Shown here piece after piece: positions 17,840 through 27,260 of a stretch of DNA of 31,488 bases. The stretch is from NCBI GenBank assembly GCA_003427395.1, contig BFEA01000270.1, positions 804,497 through 835,984 of the forward strand, given 5' to 3'. This DNA comes from Chara braunii. Its lineage: Eukaryota; Streptophyta; Charophyceae; Charales; Characeae. The notes under the pieces were generated by a model that saw only the letters and a list, made by a program, of their open reading frames with translations, had not been told where the DNA came from and did no database searches. A program made the position numbers and the translations under genes. Each line of letters opens with the position of its first letter. Position 1 is the first letter of the stretch.

Positions 17840-18331
17840 CAGACCCGAGTTCGACCCCGGCTGGGATCAAAGAAAAACTTTGGGTGTCATCCTTGCGCAG
17901 GGCTATATTAATCATCAGGCGACGGATTTCCGACGCTCTTCTCATCGTGCGGACAAAATCGGCCACATCGGATTGTCCTTTGGTGGGCTGCTCCAAAAGG
18001 ATCTAGCCCTGTGGCGCCTCGTTGGGTTTGATTCCAGCATCTGCTGGGTGGAAGTTGAATGCAGTACCTACTGGGCTCGCTCCTTTCATGAGAGCTATAA
18101 CAACAACTCTTCTACTTGAAGGGTTGCGCCCAGCAGGCCTCCCGCCATTTAGCTTGGGCTGGCCCTACCTGCCCCAACCCCTTAACCTATCACTCTGCCA
18201 TCTACCCGACAGACGTTGCAGCGAGGCGGCCCCATGACCAGCCTTTAAGTCATGGGTATGGCCTCGACATTGGTCTGTCGGCCCCTAGCTCGAAGTCAAA
18301 CTTGACGAACGCAGGAAATAATAATAAAAAA
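17840..18331 (+). mobile_element. Possible tRNA-derived SINE relic
   Basis: AGTTCGACCCC (17848-17858) fits the RNA polymerase III B-box consensus, and GGTTTGATTCC (18025-18035) fits with one mismatch. The segment ends in an A-rich AATAATAATAAAAAAA tract (18318-18331), as some SINEs do. No well-placed A box and no target-site duplication were found, so this is tentative. The small open frames across it are not convincing. Confidence 0.22.
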
Positions 18332-19149
18332 ATTATATTTCCCCTGCGTGGCGGTCCTATACTGGGGGCATCCCTTATTTTTAGCCCTACTAGGCTCTGA
18401 ATCGCGCGGCTGTAAATCGTGCGGCTCCTAAGCATTTCCACGTCAGTTTCAACCTTTCCACGTCAGCGCACTTCTGCGGCTTCGACAAAACCAAAGCACT
18501 GCGAGTTACTGTCATTACTCTCGGACGCCACAAGCGTACGGACTAAAGCTCGAAAACTTCTAATCTCTCAGTCCTACGTCAAGTTTGAATAAGGTTTTTG
18601 CAACCGTTAATCTCATCAAGTCCTTTCATTCAACGAAAAAGTCAGACAGCGTCCCACGTTTAAAAAATCCGATAAATACCCTTGTCAGAGTATTTGTCCC
18701 GACAACATCATCCGCATAATCATATGCATGTGGCTTATAATAATTGTTGTCTTATGCGATACAGAGTAGTATGAAACAAAATCTTGCAGTGTTCAAAAAT
18801 CAAACTTACCCCCTTCTCAAATCTCATTTAGGTTTTTAAGTATTAGCTGAGTGGTCAATCTTCTTTCCTTCTCCAGTTTCATTGTCGATCCCAAGAAATC
18901 TCACTCTTCTCCACTAGTGGTTAACGGGGTAAACTGTTTTCATTATTGAAATCAATTTGTTTTTGCCAAAATTTGAATTTTTTTGTGATTTGTTTTGTTT
19001 TGCCAAAATGTTTATTTTTTTGTGATTTGTTTTTTTTTTACTGTTAGAATCGAGTCTGCTGACCATTTCTCAGTGTTTTGAAGTGTTTTTGTCTGTTGTG
19101 ACCATTTTAAAAAAACGCTGAAAAGTCTGAAAATTCTGCGAAAGCAAAA
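18332..19149. other. Unassigned, AT-rich
   Basis: No gene recognised. 18961-19030 is a T-rich tandem repeat of about 37 bp (TTTTGCCAAAAT, then T run, then GTGATTTG, twice). Confidence 0.5.
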
Positions 19150-19299
19150 TTTCATTCAAGTGCACTTTTGTCTTACCGTTTCACCCTTTTTTTTTTTTGT
19201 GTGTGGTTTGTTAATATGGTGTTACTCTATGGAATGATGCAAGTTTTTGTTAAAAAGGCCTTCTGTTTTTTTTTTTTAATAAATAACATTAAAAAAACG

Positions 19300-20423
19300 A
19301 TGAAATTTTGGGTCCGTCTCTCCTCTTCTTCGTTTAGGTTTATTTGTCCCAACTTGAACTTGTTATACGTCAATCTGAATTGATTGATGAACTCATTTGC
19401 CTTATTGTCATCTTCCTCTTATTACTCCTACTCCATCTGAACAACGCAACATCAACAATGAGTTTTATCCTGTGGACTAGTCTTTTATCTGTTCCCCGAC
19501 TTGATAAAAAAATCTACTCATTAAATATACAAAAGATATAGGTCAATGGGGGATTATTACTTTTTCCTATTGGAATACCTGTCTTTTGTTTAAGCAGTCT
19601 GTCAGCCGTCATGACTTCGTGTTAGAAAGCTCAAAGTACATCATTCGTCGAAACTCCCTCAGATCTAACATGTAGTCAGCTGTCATTCCCAATTTTTATA
19701 CAAAACGAAGTTCCTTTCTCTCATTTTCTAACTGCGACTTCGTTCTTACTTTTCTCAACGTAGAACCGAAGCAGTCAATTCAACGCTTTCTTGATTTGTT
19801 CATGACGCGACATGCTAAACCTTTCTTTTATATCGAAAGAATAATACAAAAGTTTTTCCGTTTTTCTCTTCTCAACCATTTTTTTTACCTCATTCACCTT
19901 CTGTAACAATGGTCTCGTTGATTTAAGATTGAAGTGCATGTTCCTGGGAGAAAAAAAAGTAAATGATTCAAGCACCTTGCAATCCTTACACCCGCCATGT
20001 TGCTTGGTTCCGAGAAAGAAGGGCTAATCGGATGAAACTTGTTTAAGTCTTTTTTTTTAGAAATTATATAAGTTTGTTGCACTCTCTCTTTGCTATCTCA
20101 TTTTTTAATATGTTAGAGTCATTTTTCCTTGTACTCCCTCTCACTCTATACCAGCGCCTCTACTTCCGATTTACATTCAACAAGAAAGTTTTCATTATCC
20201 CATAATAATACTCCTTTCATTCCCTCTGCGTACTTTTCTGGCACATTATTACGGTTTCACTTAGGTTCTTATCAACTACAGTTAACACAAGATCCCTCTC
20301 CATCTCCCTCCGATTCGTGATAATTGTATTCACATATATATTATCAAGATTAATTGTTGGTTTCATACACCTCAATACATCATCATACTCGTGTTGTTTC
20401 TCAAACCCTAATTCCATTAGCAC
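19300..20423 (-). pseudogene. Reverse transcriptase of the Penelope-like element, fragmented
   Basis: Minus-strand blocks in the expected order, each in its own open piece: LVLTVVDKNLSETVIMC (about 20288-20241), like the N-terminal 'DKN' block of these RTs; HPISPSFSEPSNMAG and ARCLNHLLFFLP (20034-19942); motif A, YSFDIKERFS (Asp codon at 19834-19832); motif B, QKTGIPIGKSNNPPLTYIF (TGIPIG at 19565-19582); and a degenerate catalytic block, IVDVALF (19459-19439), where two Asp are expected. A helical thumb-like stretch, NQFRLTYNKFKLGQ, follows (about 19380-19340). The enzyme would copy element RNA at a nicked chromosomal site. Stops, frame changes and loss of one catalytic acid make this a pseudogene. 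Confidence 0.72.
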
Positions 20424-21194
20424 ATCATTGATATCCTTTCGTATTTTGTTCTCTCGTCCCTCCTCATTAGAAAGTATTATATTTTTTGCATTCGTAATTA
20501 CTTTATTAACTCTTTTTTAACTTCCTTAATCTACAAATCATATGCCCCCCTTCTTTCGGAAGTTGTATCCTGAACAGTTGTCGACCCCCATCGATTCTTA
20601 TGTTCTAGATTGTTGGTTATGGAGAATCTCATAAATCGATTTGTTCTTTTTTTAAATTGTTTTGATTTTCTTGCACGTGAACATAAGTTTAGTTAGGTGA
20701 TCCGTAGCGTGGTCAGTAACCAACCTTTGTACTGCTTTCTTTCATAGTCATACGTAATGAAGATGCAAAACTTTCTTTTAGTATTAAACCCATTTTTTTT
20801 CCAAAGCACTCCTCCAACTAGATCCCTCAATCCACGTCGGCACATTGCTTTCGAAAATAGGTTTGTTGTGAGGAATAGTTGCAGTAGGTCAATCTTGTTA
20901 AGCTTGTAGAGTTTTTTCCTTGCCCATAGGTTCTTAAGTAATTGATATAGCCCATTTTTAAGATCCCTGTTTTCCTTAGACAGTGCACCGCCATTCAACT
21001 ACTGCAACGTGAACTCCCCACCCTTCCGCAAGTCAAGACAACTCTTTTGTTTTTTTATCTGCAAATCTACATACCTCTAATACATTTAACAAATTTCACA
21101 TCCCTCGAGATTAGTAAGTTCTTATGTTGGGACTTTTTTCGTTTTTTTTAATCTATTTTATTTCTTTGACTAGATCTCGAGACTACTTCATTAA
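20424..21194 (-). pseudogene. Linker between endonuclease and RT
   Basis: The best open piece is 20998-20693 (101 codons), which is Lys/Leu-rich and contains LLQLFLTTNLFSKAM and VLWKKNGFNTKRKFCI. It lies exactly between the GIY-YIG and RT parts and on the same strand, so it most likely belongs to the same polyprotein. I do not recognise a separate domain. The piece is bounded by frame breaks. Confidence 0.5.
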
Positions 21195-21624
21195 CGTTCA
21201 AAGATGGAGTTCATTTTCTTATGTGGGCACTTTCAAGAGACAAGAGATCAGCAGGTACAATATATACGATTGGAAAGACTATATTATAGTTTAGATATTC
21301 ACGTTTCCTAAGCACATTGTACAGGTTAGAGTTCTTCGTATTATCTACATTATTTATCTAGTATACGTGCTCATACCAGTGATACCACCTTTCAAACAGT
21401 TGGCGGAAAGTCTGTCTGATATATGTTGTCGTACATCCTGAATTAATCAGAACATAGATACAAGATGTTGGATTCGCCCAATTTTCAACGTCATTTCCTA
21501 TAAGGTGACTCCAATTAAAAAGGAACTTTTCCCCCCACTGGAGTTCGCCCTTAATTACAAGTAAGACCACAATTAACCTTAGTGCGCATTCAAGTATAGC
21601 GTTAGTATTTTTAATATTTATCAT
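21195..21624 (-). pseudogene. GIY-YIG endonuclease of the Penelope-like element
   Basis: GIY-YIG nucleases cut the target DNA. The minus-strand frame from 21624 has CIYVLINSGCTTTYIRQTFR (codons about 21462-21406), where CIY and YIR replace the namesake GIY and YIG. This is followed by QLFERWYHWYEH with the expected Arg and His. The same frame passes a TAG (21358-21360) and continues through REYLNYNIVFPIVYIVP to LESAHIRK (Glu codon at 21234) and, after a TGA, TPSLNV (Asn at 21198). All the expected landmarks (Tyr, Tyr, Arg, His, Glu, Asn) are present in order at plausible spacing. Two stops and the Gly-to-Arg change in YIG make it inactive. Confidence 0.75.
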
Positions 21625-22463
21625 ATTTGTTTAGCAGCTGTAGGCTTTAACTAATACTTTACGTATTCCAGCATAACCTCTAAGTCATCCCATATCTCCT
21701 TCATCTGTCAGATCGTTACGCTCATCTTCATCACCGGGGGTACATGACTGTCTTAATACACACGTTAGTTTCCTAATAACGTCGCTCCTTCGACGTGCTG
21801 TCAAAGGTGCTGCAGGGGGGTTTCTGAAGAAGTACATTAAATTTGTTCTTATTTTCATCATTTCATCCACTTTTTCATGTCGAGCTTTGTAGACCACACA
21901 TCTTTAGCAGATTACACCCATTTTTTTTACGTAGGAACTTTCGGATCCGAGTCAACTTTCGGAAGTTAGCTTCGTTCTTGCTGCTAGTCCTTATTAGTGC
22001 ACCCTCCCATAGTGTCGACTCACAGACAGGGCATCCTATACCTTTTTCTTGTGTTTTTCCCGGCCTTTTAGAAGGTTGTGTTTCTCTGCAGTTAGGCTTA
22101 TCACAATCACTCTTGCCAGTTTCTCATCTTCTTGAGGGTTGGATCTCTCAACCTTTGTTGGTGTTTTGCCTGTGGACTTATTTGATGGCCAGATAGCCGA
22201 CCTTGTTGTCTTTTGCGCATCTCCAGACGATCTTCATTAACCTCCCCGTCCTCATCTTCCTCAGACTCAGTTGATGACTAAATATTCATCTTCGCCTTAG
22301 CCTTCACCATCCTTTCAGTCATTACTGCTCCCCTTAGTCTTGTTTCAATTATTTTCTCCAACTCTTCCTTTAACATTTCCTTATTTTTCGCTAGCATCAT
22401 TTTCACCTTCTAATCTCTTTCTGCCTCCTTATCCTCCTCATGTTTATTTTTATGTATCTGTAA
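21625..22463 (-). pseudogene. Region between coiled coil and endonuclease
   Basis: Charged, broken reading on the minus strand. A 70-codon piece (21897-21685) contains RNPPAAPLTARRRSDVIRKL and an acidic end, DEDERNDLTDEGD. Acidic words such as STESEEDEDGE lie near 22260. It is compatible with a disordered linker of the same protein, but no domain is recognised. Confidence 0.4.
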
Positions 22464-23160
22464 TCAATTTAACTCCTCCCTTGCTGCTCTCTCCTCATTC
22501 TCCTTCTTTTTCCTCCCTTGCCTCTCTTCTCTTTCTCGTTTTTCTTCCTCCTCTTTCTCCAACCGCTTCTGCACGAAAGTGACCATCATCTTCAAAGATT
22601 GTTGTATTTTGGGGCTTAATACCACTTGTTGCTGCACTTCTCCTGTAGTCAAAGCTTGTACTAGGAGAAGGCACGTTCGTTAATCATGGTACTTGCTGGT
22701 CTGGTTGAATGTTGTGACCATTCCGAGAATTGTTCACATTGCACTCACTTGAGATACGTCGAAACTGTCGGTAGGTGTAGCATTTCAGTCCCCTTTCTCG
22801 TCCTCTTCCTCCTCCATAGTTATTCTAGTTTTCTACACCGTTATTCCATCCACCTCCATTGTTGCATTCATTATTCCACCTTCATTCTCATTCAATCCAT
22901 TTCCTCTTCTGTTCCCGTTCCATGTATTTCCTCCTTCGTTCTCATTCTCATTCCATCCTCCTTGTCCACTGTTTCATCCTTGTTGTACGTCATTCTATCC
23001 TCCTTGTCCAATATTTCATTCATTCTCTTATTGTTGTCCTTGTTGTTGTACTATTCCGAAGTTGAACCCTTCACCTCCTCTTTTATTTGCATTGTTTCCT
23101 TATCCTTGAAACCCTTCATTCAAGCTCATTCTTCCAAGCTTTATTCCATTCTGTAGAAGT
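22464..23160 (-). pseudogene. N-terminal nucleic-acid-binding and coiled-coil region of the Penelope-like element
   Basis: From high coordinates, the minus strand gives a Gly/Asn/Trp-rich region (words such as GQGGWNENENEGGN, about 22990-22850) and an RGR segment (GGGRGRERG). A degenerate CCHC-like knuckle (CYTYRQFRRISSEC, with the second Cys and the His replaced) follows at about 22782-22741. The open frame 22652-22464 (SPKIQQSLKMM, then long KEEEEKREREERQ) is a coiled coil. Frames must be changed between parts. The layout of low-complexity, zinc knuckle and coiled coil before the endonuclease looks like a gag-like N terminus. I infer this from position and composition. Confidence 0.5.
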
Positions 23161-23358
23161 CTTGAAGTTGAAACTCCCTCCAATCCTCCCAATAAACCAC
23201 ACATTTAATAGAGCGTCCTCATGCCAACAGCTACTGTCGTTGTGTTTATTAGTTATACCTACACTGCAGGGTCGCATAGTCTTTCGACAATACATCACAT
23301 AGCAAGTTGAACATGACTAGGTGTTGATACTTGATTTTCAACTGTCAACATATTTACA

Positions 23359-23360
<2 letters not shown>

Positions 23361-23421
<61 letters not shown>

Positions 23422-23422
23422 A
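23361..23422. repeat. (AT)n(GT)n(AT)n compound microsatellite
   Basis: AT repeats to 23390, GT repeats to 23408, then AT again. Confidence 0.97.
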
Positions 23423-24375
23423 TATTCAAATATATATACGTATTCGGCCAATTACAGTAGCTTCTCAAAAACTCAGAGCTTGAGTCTTCTCAACGAGTTT
23501 TTAACTTCAATGGCTCAAAACAAAGTCAAAAAACTTTTACGTCAAAGTCGGCAATTCATTTGATGACATGCACGGTCGCCCCTAATATCTCATGACAAGT
23601 TGACGACAGTCGAAAACCTGAATCATAATGGTGGAACCGTTAGTTTTCCTTCGTGTCAAGTTATCACTCGGAGACGCTGGCTTCATCGTTACTTGATTTT
23701 TAACTCACGTTTGGCTCGCCAACCTCTCTGAGCGATAATTTGGCAGGAAAGAAAGTTGTTGAACTTGATGAGCCAGTTCATTATTACTAAAATGATTCAG
23801 TAAACACGCATGATATATGTCGTGATACCTTTATGCATCTGTACGGGAATCGTGTATTTCTACTTGATCACCTCTTAAGCTTCTAAGAGGGTTGTCACAC
23901 AGAGTGTTCTTTCATATCTGCCATAGGAATAACACTCTAGGGCAAATCTTAACAAAGGGTTCAACGCGGGCAGGTTAAAATGTGAGGTCAGTAGGTGTTT
24001 TAAAAAGGGTCAAAAGACATGGTAGACATTGTTACCGATGCGAGTGAGGGTGGGTCGGGTCTGTCAAAGGTATCCCCTAAGTATAGTATGATTCTTCTTC
24101 CTTTTTTTCTTGTTTGGTACAGTTTATCTTCAATTGTATAGAGCAGGGGTTTGGTCCCCGTTGTCCCGTTGGGGCATTATCCCCATTATGGACCCATAAG
24201 CTAAGTTGGGTAGCTCTCGCAGCAATCAGTTTCCACGTAGATTGTGATGACGCTGACGCAGTAACATACCGCTCTTCATTGTTCATGGGATTCGTGAAAG
24301 GCGGTCGGTCAACGGTCATTGGTCGCATTTCACATAGTTAATCGGGAGCGAGAATGGTTTTTCAGCAAAAAAATA
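23423..24375. other. Unassigned segment
   Basis: No recognisable gene. Overlapping frames on opposite strands at 24077-24341 resemble nothing known and shadow each other. Confidence 0.4.
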
Positions 24376-24620
24376 GGCAGCACCTCCCCTAAAAAAGTAG
24401 GTTTTTCAAAATTCTACTAAGTCTAATATGATACTCAGACAAAAGTTGAATTTTGTAAAGGCAAAATTTGACTAACTCCTTGAATTTGCAAAAAATTGGG
24501 TAACACTTCCCTTAGCGAAAGTGTCTTTTCAATATTTATAAGCCAAGTAGGATAAATAAACTTAACTCGAAAACTGCAGACATTAAATTAACTCTTATAG
24601 CTTCATCACATGGCGAGCAT
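24376..24620 (+). repeat. Two diverged ~122-bp units with GGCAGCACCTCCCC motif
   Basis: 'caaaaaaataggcagcacct' (about 24366-24385) and 'caaaaaattgggtaacactt' (about 24489-24508) head two units 122-123 bases apart. They share the motif class GGYARCACYTCCC found 8 kb upstream. The rest of the units is weakly similar. Confidence 0.45.
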
Positions 24621-24810
24621 CTAAAGCAACTACCTTTAAAGTCAAGACTCAGGACGAGTAGAGCTTACACTTAACCACAAACAAGTCCATACCACAATGA
24701 GTAAGTACTCTCACCAAAAAAATCCCAAGTTGTTTTCATATAAGATAGTTCATTGATCCTCTAAATGATTAAAATTTTACCCATCTTACATATGACATGG
24801 TTCTAGATCA

Positions 24811-25538
24811 TTCTGCTTAGAAAAATGCTTAACATACCTTAGATTATACACGAATAGGTTGAACAATTGCTGCTCTCTTCTTTGGGGCATGTGACTAGAC
24901 CATTCTGCTTAGAAACAATGTGTAGTCGCCCTGAATTGTTTAAATATTCAAGATTTATATAATTCACCGATTTGTCTTCAAAATATGGGCAGGGGACTGA
25001 ACCATTCAACTTCAAAATAATGTTAAACTTGCCTAGTTTACTTCTAATTATACTCCTGACTTTGATTTTCTTCTTAGTGATATGGGTGAAGATGAGTCAT
25101 TCTGCTTAGAAACTATATCCAAATGTTTGTTCGCATGTAAATATAAATGGATATTTCCAATGTATACTCGTTTGTGCTTAATGTGTGGTTGTAGCCTGTA
25201 GGTTAAACCATTCTGCTTAGAAGCAATGCTTAGTCCTTCCGTAAAAACTCTCCCTCAGAATAAAACAAGAGTGAATTATTCTGCTTAGAAAGAATATTGA
25301 GTTTATCTTAAGTCACACAAAAGCATGAAGTTGGACCATTTTGCCAAACTTTAGTCAGAAACCTAAAAAAGAAACTGATAGATTAAGCCATTCTGCTGAG
25401 AAACAATGCTTGGCCTAAAAAATCAGACAGGCAAACCCTCATAAATAAACACAGCAATCAGACCATTCTGCTTACAAACAATATTTGGTCCTTCAGAAAA
25501 CAAGTAAGAAACATGGCACTGAATTATTCTGCTTAGAA
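24811..25538 (+). repeat. Array of ten TTCTGCTTAGAA-centred motif copies
   Basis: The core TTCTGCTTAGAA occurs at 24811, 24903, 25100, 25211, 25279 and 25527 exactly, and with changes at 25005, 25339, 25391 and 25466. All copies are on the + strand. The wider consensus is about 'accattctgcttagaaacaa' followed by 'tgcttagtcc'. Spacing is 52-111 bases, and the sequence between copies is not obviously conserved. The core folds as TTCT-GCTT-AGAA. No reading frame runs through it. Confidence 0.9.
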
Positions 25539-25728
25539 ACCATGTCTAACCTTTGATTGACTCGGACAAGCGCATGCAAAACCACCTTTCTCCGACCTTC
25601 CCTCAGTTCATCTCTTAGTATGATTTCGGTCAAAACAAAATGAAACTGGAATTAACACATTCATTCATTGCACTTGATCTGACAAGTTCTAAACAGAAAG
25701 TAAGAATCACAAAGGAACACATGCATAC

Positions 25729-25940
25729 CTGTAAGACAAACTACAAAGATGTAATGGCAGGGGCATAGTAGGATCACACACAAGGCAAAGGAAGTACATC
25801 TGACCGTTCTTTGCCTCCAGAACGTCGCCTAGGCTACGAAAGAGCTCCCACAATCCGTGAGGCGGACTTCCCACAGATGCCTTGGCGCAGATTACGGGTT
25901 TCTTATCCCGCTTGTCGTTTTCCTCTCGTAACCAAATAGG
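25729..25940 (-). CDS. Candidate internal exon of an unknown gene
   Basis: On the minus strand, a 13-base T run and a pyrimidine tract (25975-25943) end in CTCAGTCTAG, a textbook 3' splice site. The next 212 bases are open in one frame. They end in TTACAG followed by GTATGCATG, a good 5' splice site. The encoded 70 residues include WLREENDKRDKKPVI, GSPPHGLWELFRSLGDVLE and MYFLCLVCDP. The charged and aromatic make-up looks like real protein. The WELF and CLVC words faintly recall BED-type zinc fingers but lack the required His pair. No neighbouring exon was found, so gene identity and the exon call remain uncertain. Confidence 0.3.
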
Positions 25941-26420
25941 CTAGACTGAGAATGAGAAGGACAAAAAAAAAAAAATTAAGTCTCTCAGATAGAAGAGGAT
26001 TGTGCTCAGACTCGTGTGAGAGGGCCTTGACACCTTTAATCGCCTGAGGGCCCCGCAATGGCGGTCAAAAACACAGTGGAGATAGCCGACTCATGGCCTT
26101 ACGGAATGATGACGGTCCCCTAAGTTGCAATGGTGGCCTCTTTGCAGAGCCTGTTTACTCACCCAAGTCACTTTTTTGTTATCTTTGACCAAATTGTTGT
26201 TACGCCGCTTAAAATTGTCGCATTTGAACAGAACACACCTCTTGTGCTGTATTCGAATACGCAAGAAAAACGCAACAAAGACAGCAACAGGGCGTATTGC
26301 AATGTGCAACGCAGCACAACATTAGTGGCAAAACATAGTAAACGTGCGGCAAGTGCACAGTGAATATGAAGCGTTTGTGCACAGTAACTTCGTAGTAACA
26401 CGCATAGAAAAATCATCAAA
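25941..26420. other. Unassigned segment
   Basis: Open frames on both strands between 26091 and 26419 shadow each other (for example 26130-26363 + and 26168-26419 -). Neither shows known motifs. Confidence 0.35.
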
Positions 26421-26801
26421 ATGCGTCGTAGGTGTTCAACCGAAGCACAGTGCCAGACTCAACAACTTGACGCCACAAAACAGAAAGGCGTGTTGTTGAT
26501 ACACAAAAGTAGCATAAACCTAGCAGCAATAATATATCAGCAATGGTTCTTTCCTGGCGATCACGGTATTCTCGATGAAGAAGAGGACGAGTTGCACAGT
26601 CTCCGTAAGGAGCAACATGATACTTATAGCGAGTTTGGCGCTATAGCAACCACCATTAGAGTATATGCTGATACTGACATTCCTAACCACTATAGTGACC
26701 AGATATGTGCTTCTTATATTAAATCTCCGTCTTTCTCTCTTTATCGTTCATGCACATTCTCAAACCTTACCCGGTCCTCTGTTTTGTTTCCCTTCGAGTG
26801 A
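26421..26801 (+). CDS. Hypothetical ORF, 126 codons
   Basis: ATG-started frame with a mixed, protein-like composition in its middle (LAAIIYQQWFFPGDHGILDE, then EEDELHSLRKEQHDTYSEFG). It has no recognised domain, signal peptide or membrane segment. It could be a fragment of a decayed element or an exon of an unknown gene. No promoter, splice site or partner gene supports it, so it is listed only because it is the best open frame in this stretch. Confidence 0.22.
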   Translation: MRRRCSTEAQCQTQQLDATKQKGVLLIHKSSINLAAIIYQQWFFPGDHGILDEEEDELHSLRKEQHDTYSEFGAIATTIRVYADTDIPNHYSDQICASYIKSPSFSLYRSCTFSNLTRSSVLFPFE

Positions 26802-27016
26802 ATACTATGTTGACCGGAATCATACGGTTCTACACGATCGAGTTCAACCTAGGGGAGAGAAGAGACTTGGATACTAGGATGAACCTTAAATGTTGTAGAC
26901 AGGCAGTACTACGAGGGACGAAAATCATCAAATGCTATGAAAAGCAAAATCGCCATAAATGTGAAAAGGACAACCTCAGCGATGAACTACACACTAACGT
27001 GAAGCTGACCCTGAAG

Positions 27017-27205
27017 TTGGGTTAGTAACACGGGGTGCAACAACAAACGAGGTGCAAATGACAACCGAGATTACGATCCCGAACGGGATTACGGGCAGGA
27101 GTACGAAGGTCATGAACAAGGACAAGAAAACCCTGAGCGTGAGTACAAAGATCCTGAATACATACGAGATTGCGGAGCAGCAAAGCGACCACAACTTCAA
27201 CGATA
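27017..27205 (+). pseudogene. Repetitive Asp/Tyr/Glu/Arg-rich reading, no ATG
   Basis: In one + frame (not the one opened by the ATG at 27052) the DNA reads NDNRDYDPERDYGQEYEG, then HEQGQENPEREYKDPEYIRD, a low-complexity pattern built on short YxPER-like words. The regular 'gattac'/'gagtac' spacing at DNA level causes it. It is bounded by stops and has no start. It could be the remnant of a repetitive protein or a degenerate short tandem repeat. Confidence 0.3.
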
Positions 27206-27260
27206 ATTGCGAGTATAACAGGAGGTTAGATCCATTGAACGGCACGACCTCCTTTTATGT

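Larger units (their letters stand above)
19150..23160 (-). mobile_element. Penelope-like retroelement with N-terminal GIY-YIG (permuted), decayed
   Basis: Reading the minus strand from high to low coordinates gives, in order: a Gly/Asn-rich segment with a degenerate zinc knuckle (about 23050-22740), a Glu/Lys-rich coiled coil (22652-22464), a GIY-YIG endonuclease (about 21462-21195), and reverse-transcriptase blocks (20273, 20034, 19834, 19582, 19459). Most Penelope-like elements carry the endonuclease after the RT. N-terminal endonucleases are a mark of the Chlamys-type elements found in green algae and other lineages. Many stops and frame changes show the copy is dead. The outer borders are approximate, and no terminal repeats were located. 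Confidence 0.72.

Noticed and set aside
17717-17860. tRNA gene from an A-box-like and a B-box-like site
   Set aside because: The boxes are about 130 bases apart, and no acceptor or anticodon arms can be paired.
17465-17911. Lys-rich 148-codon ORF
   Set aside because: The A-rich tract encodes Lys in any frame, and the rest matches nothing.
22340-23156. Plus-strand Ser/Leu/Pro/Phe-rich ORFs (for example 22686-23156)
   Set aside because: They are antisense shadows of the Asn/Gly-rich and Glu/Lys-rich N terminus of the minus-strand Penelope-like element.
24811-25538. CRISPR-like array
   Set aside because: Repeats are degenerate and short, spacing varies from 52 to 111, there is no leader or cas gene, and the window is clearly eukaryotic.
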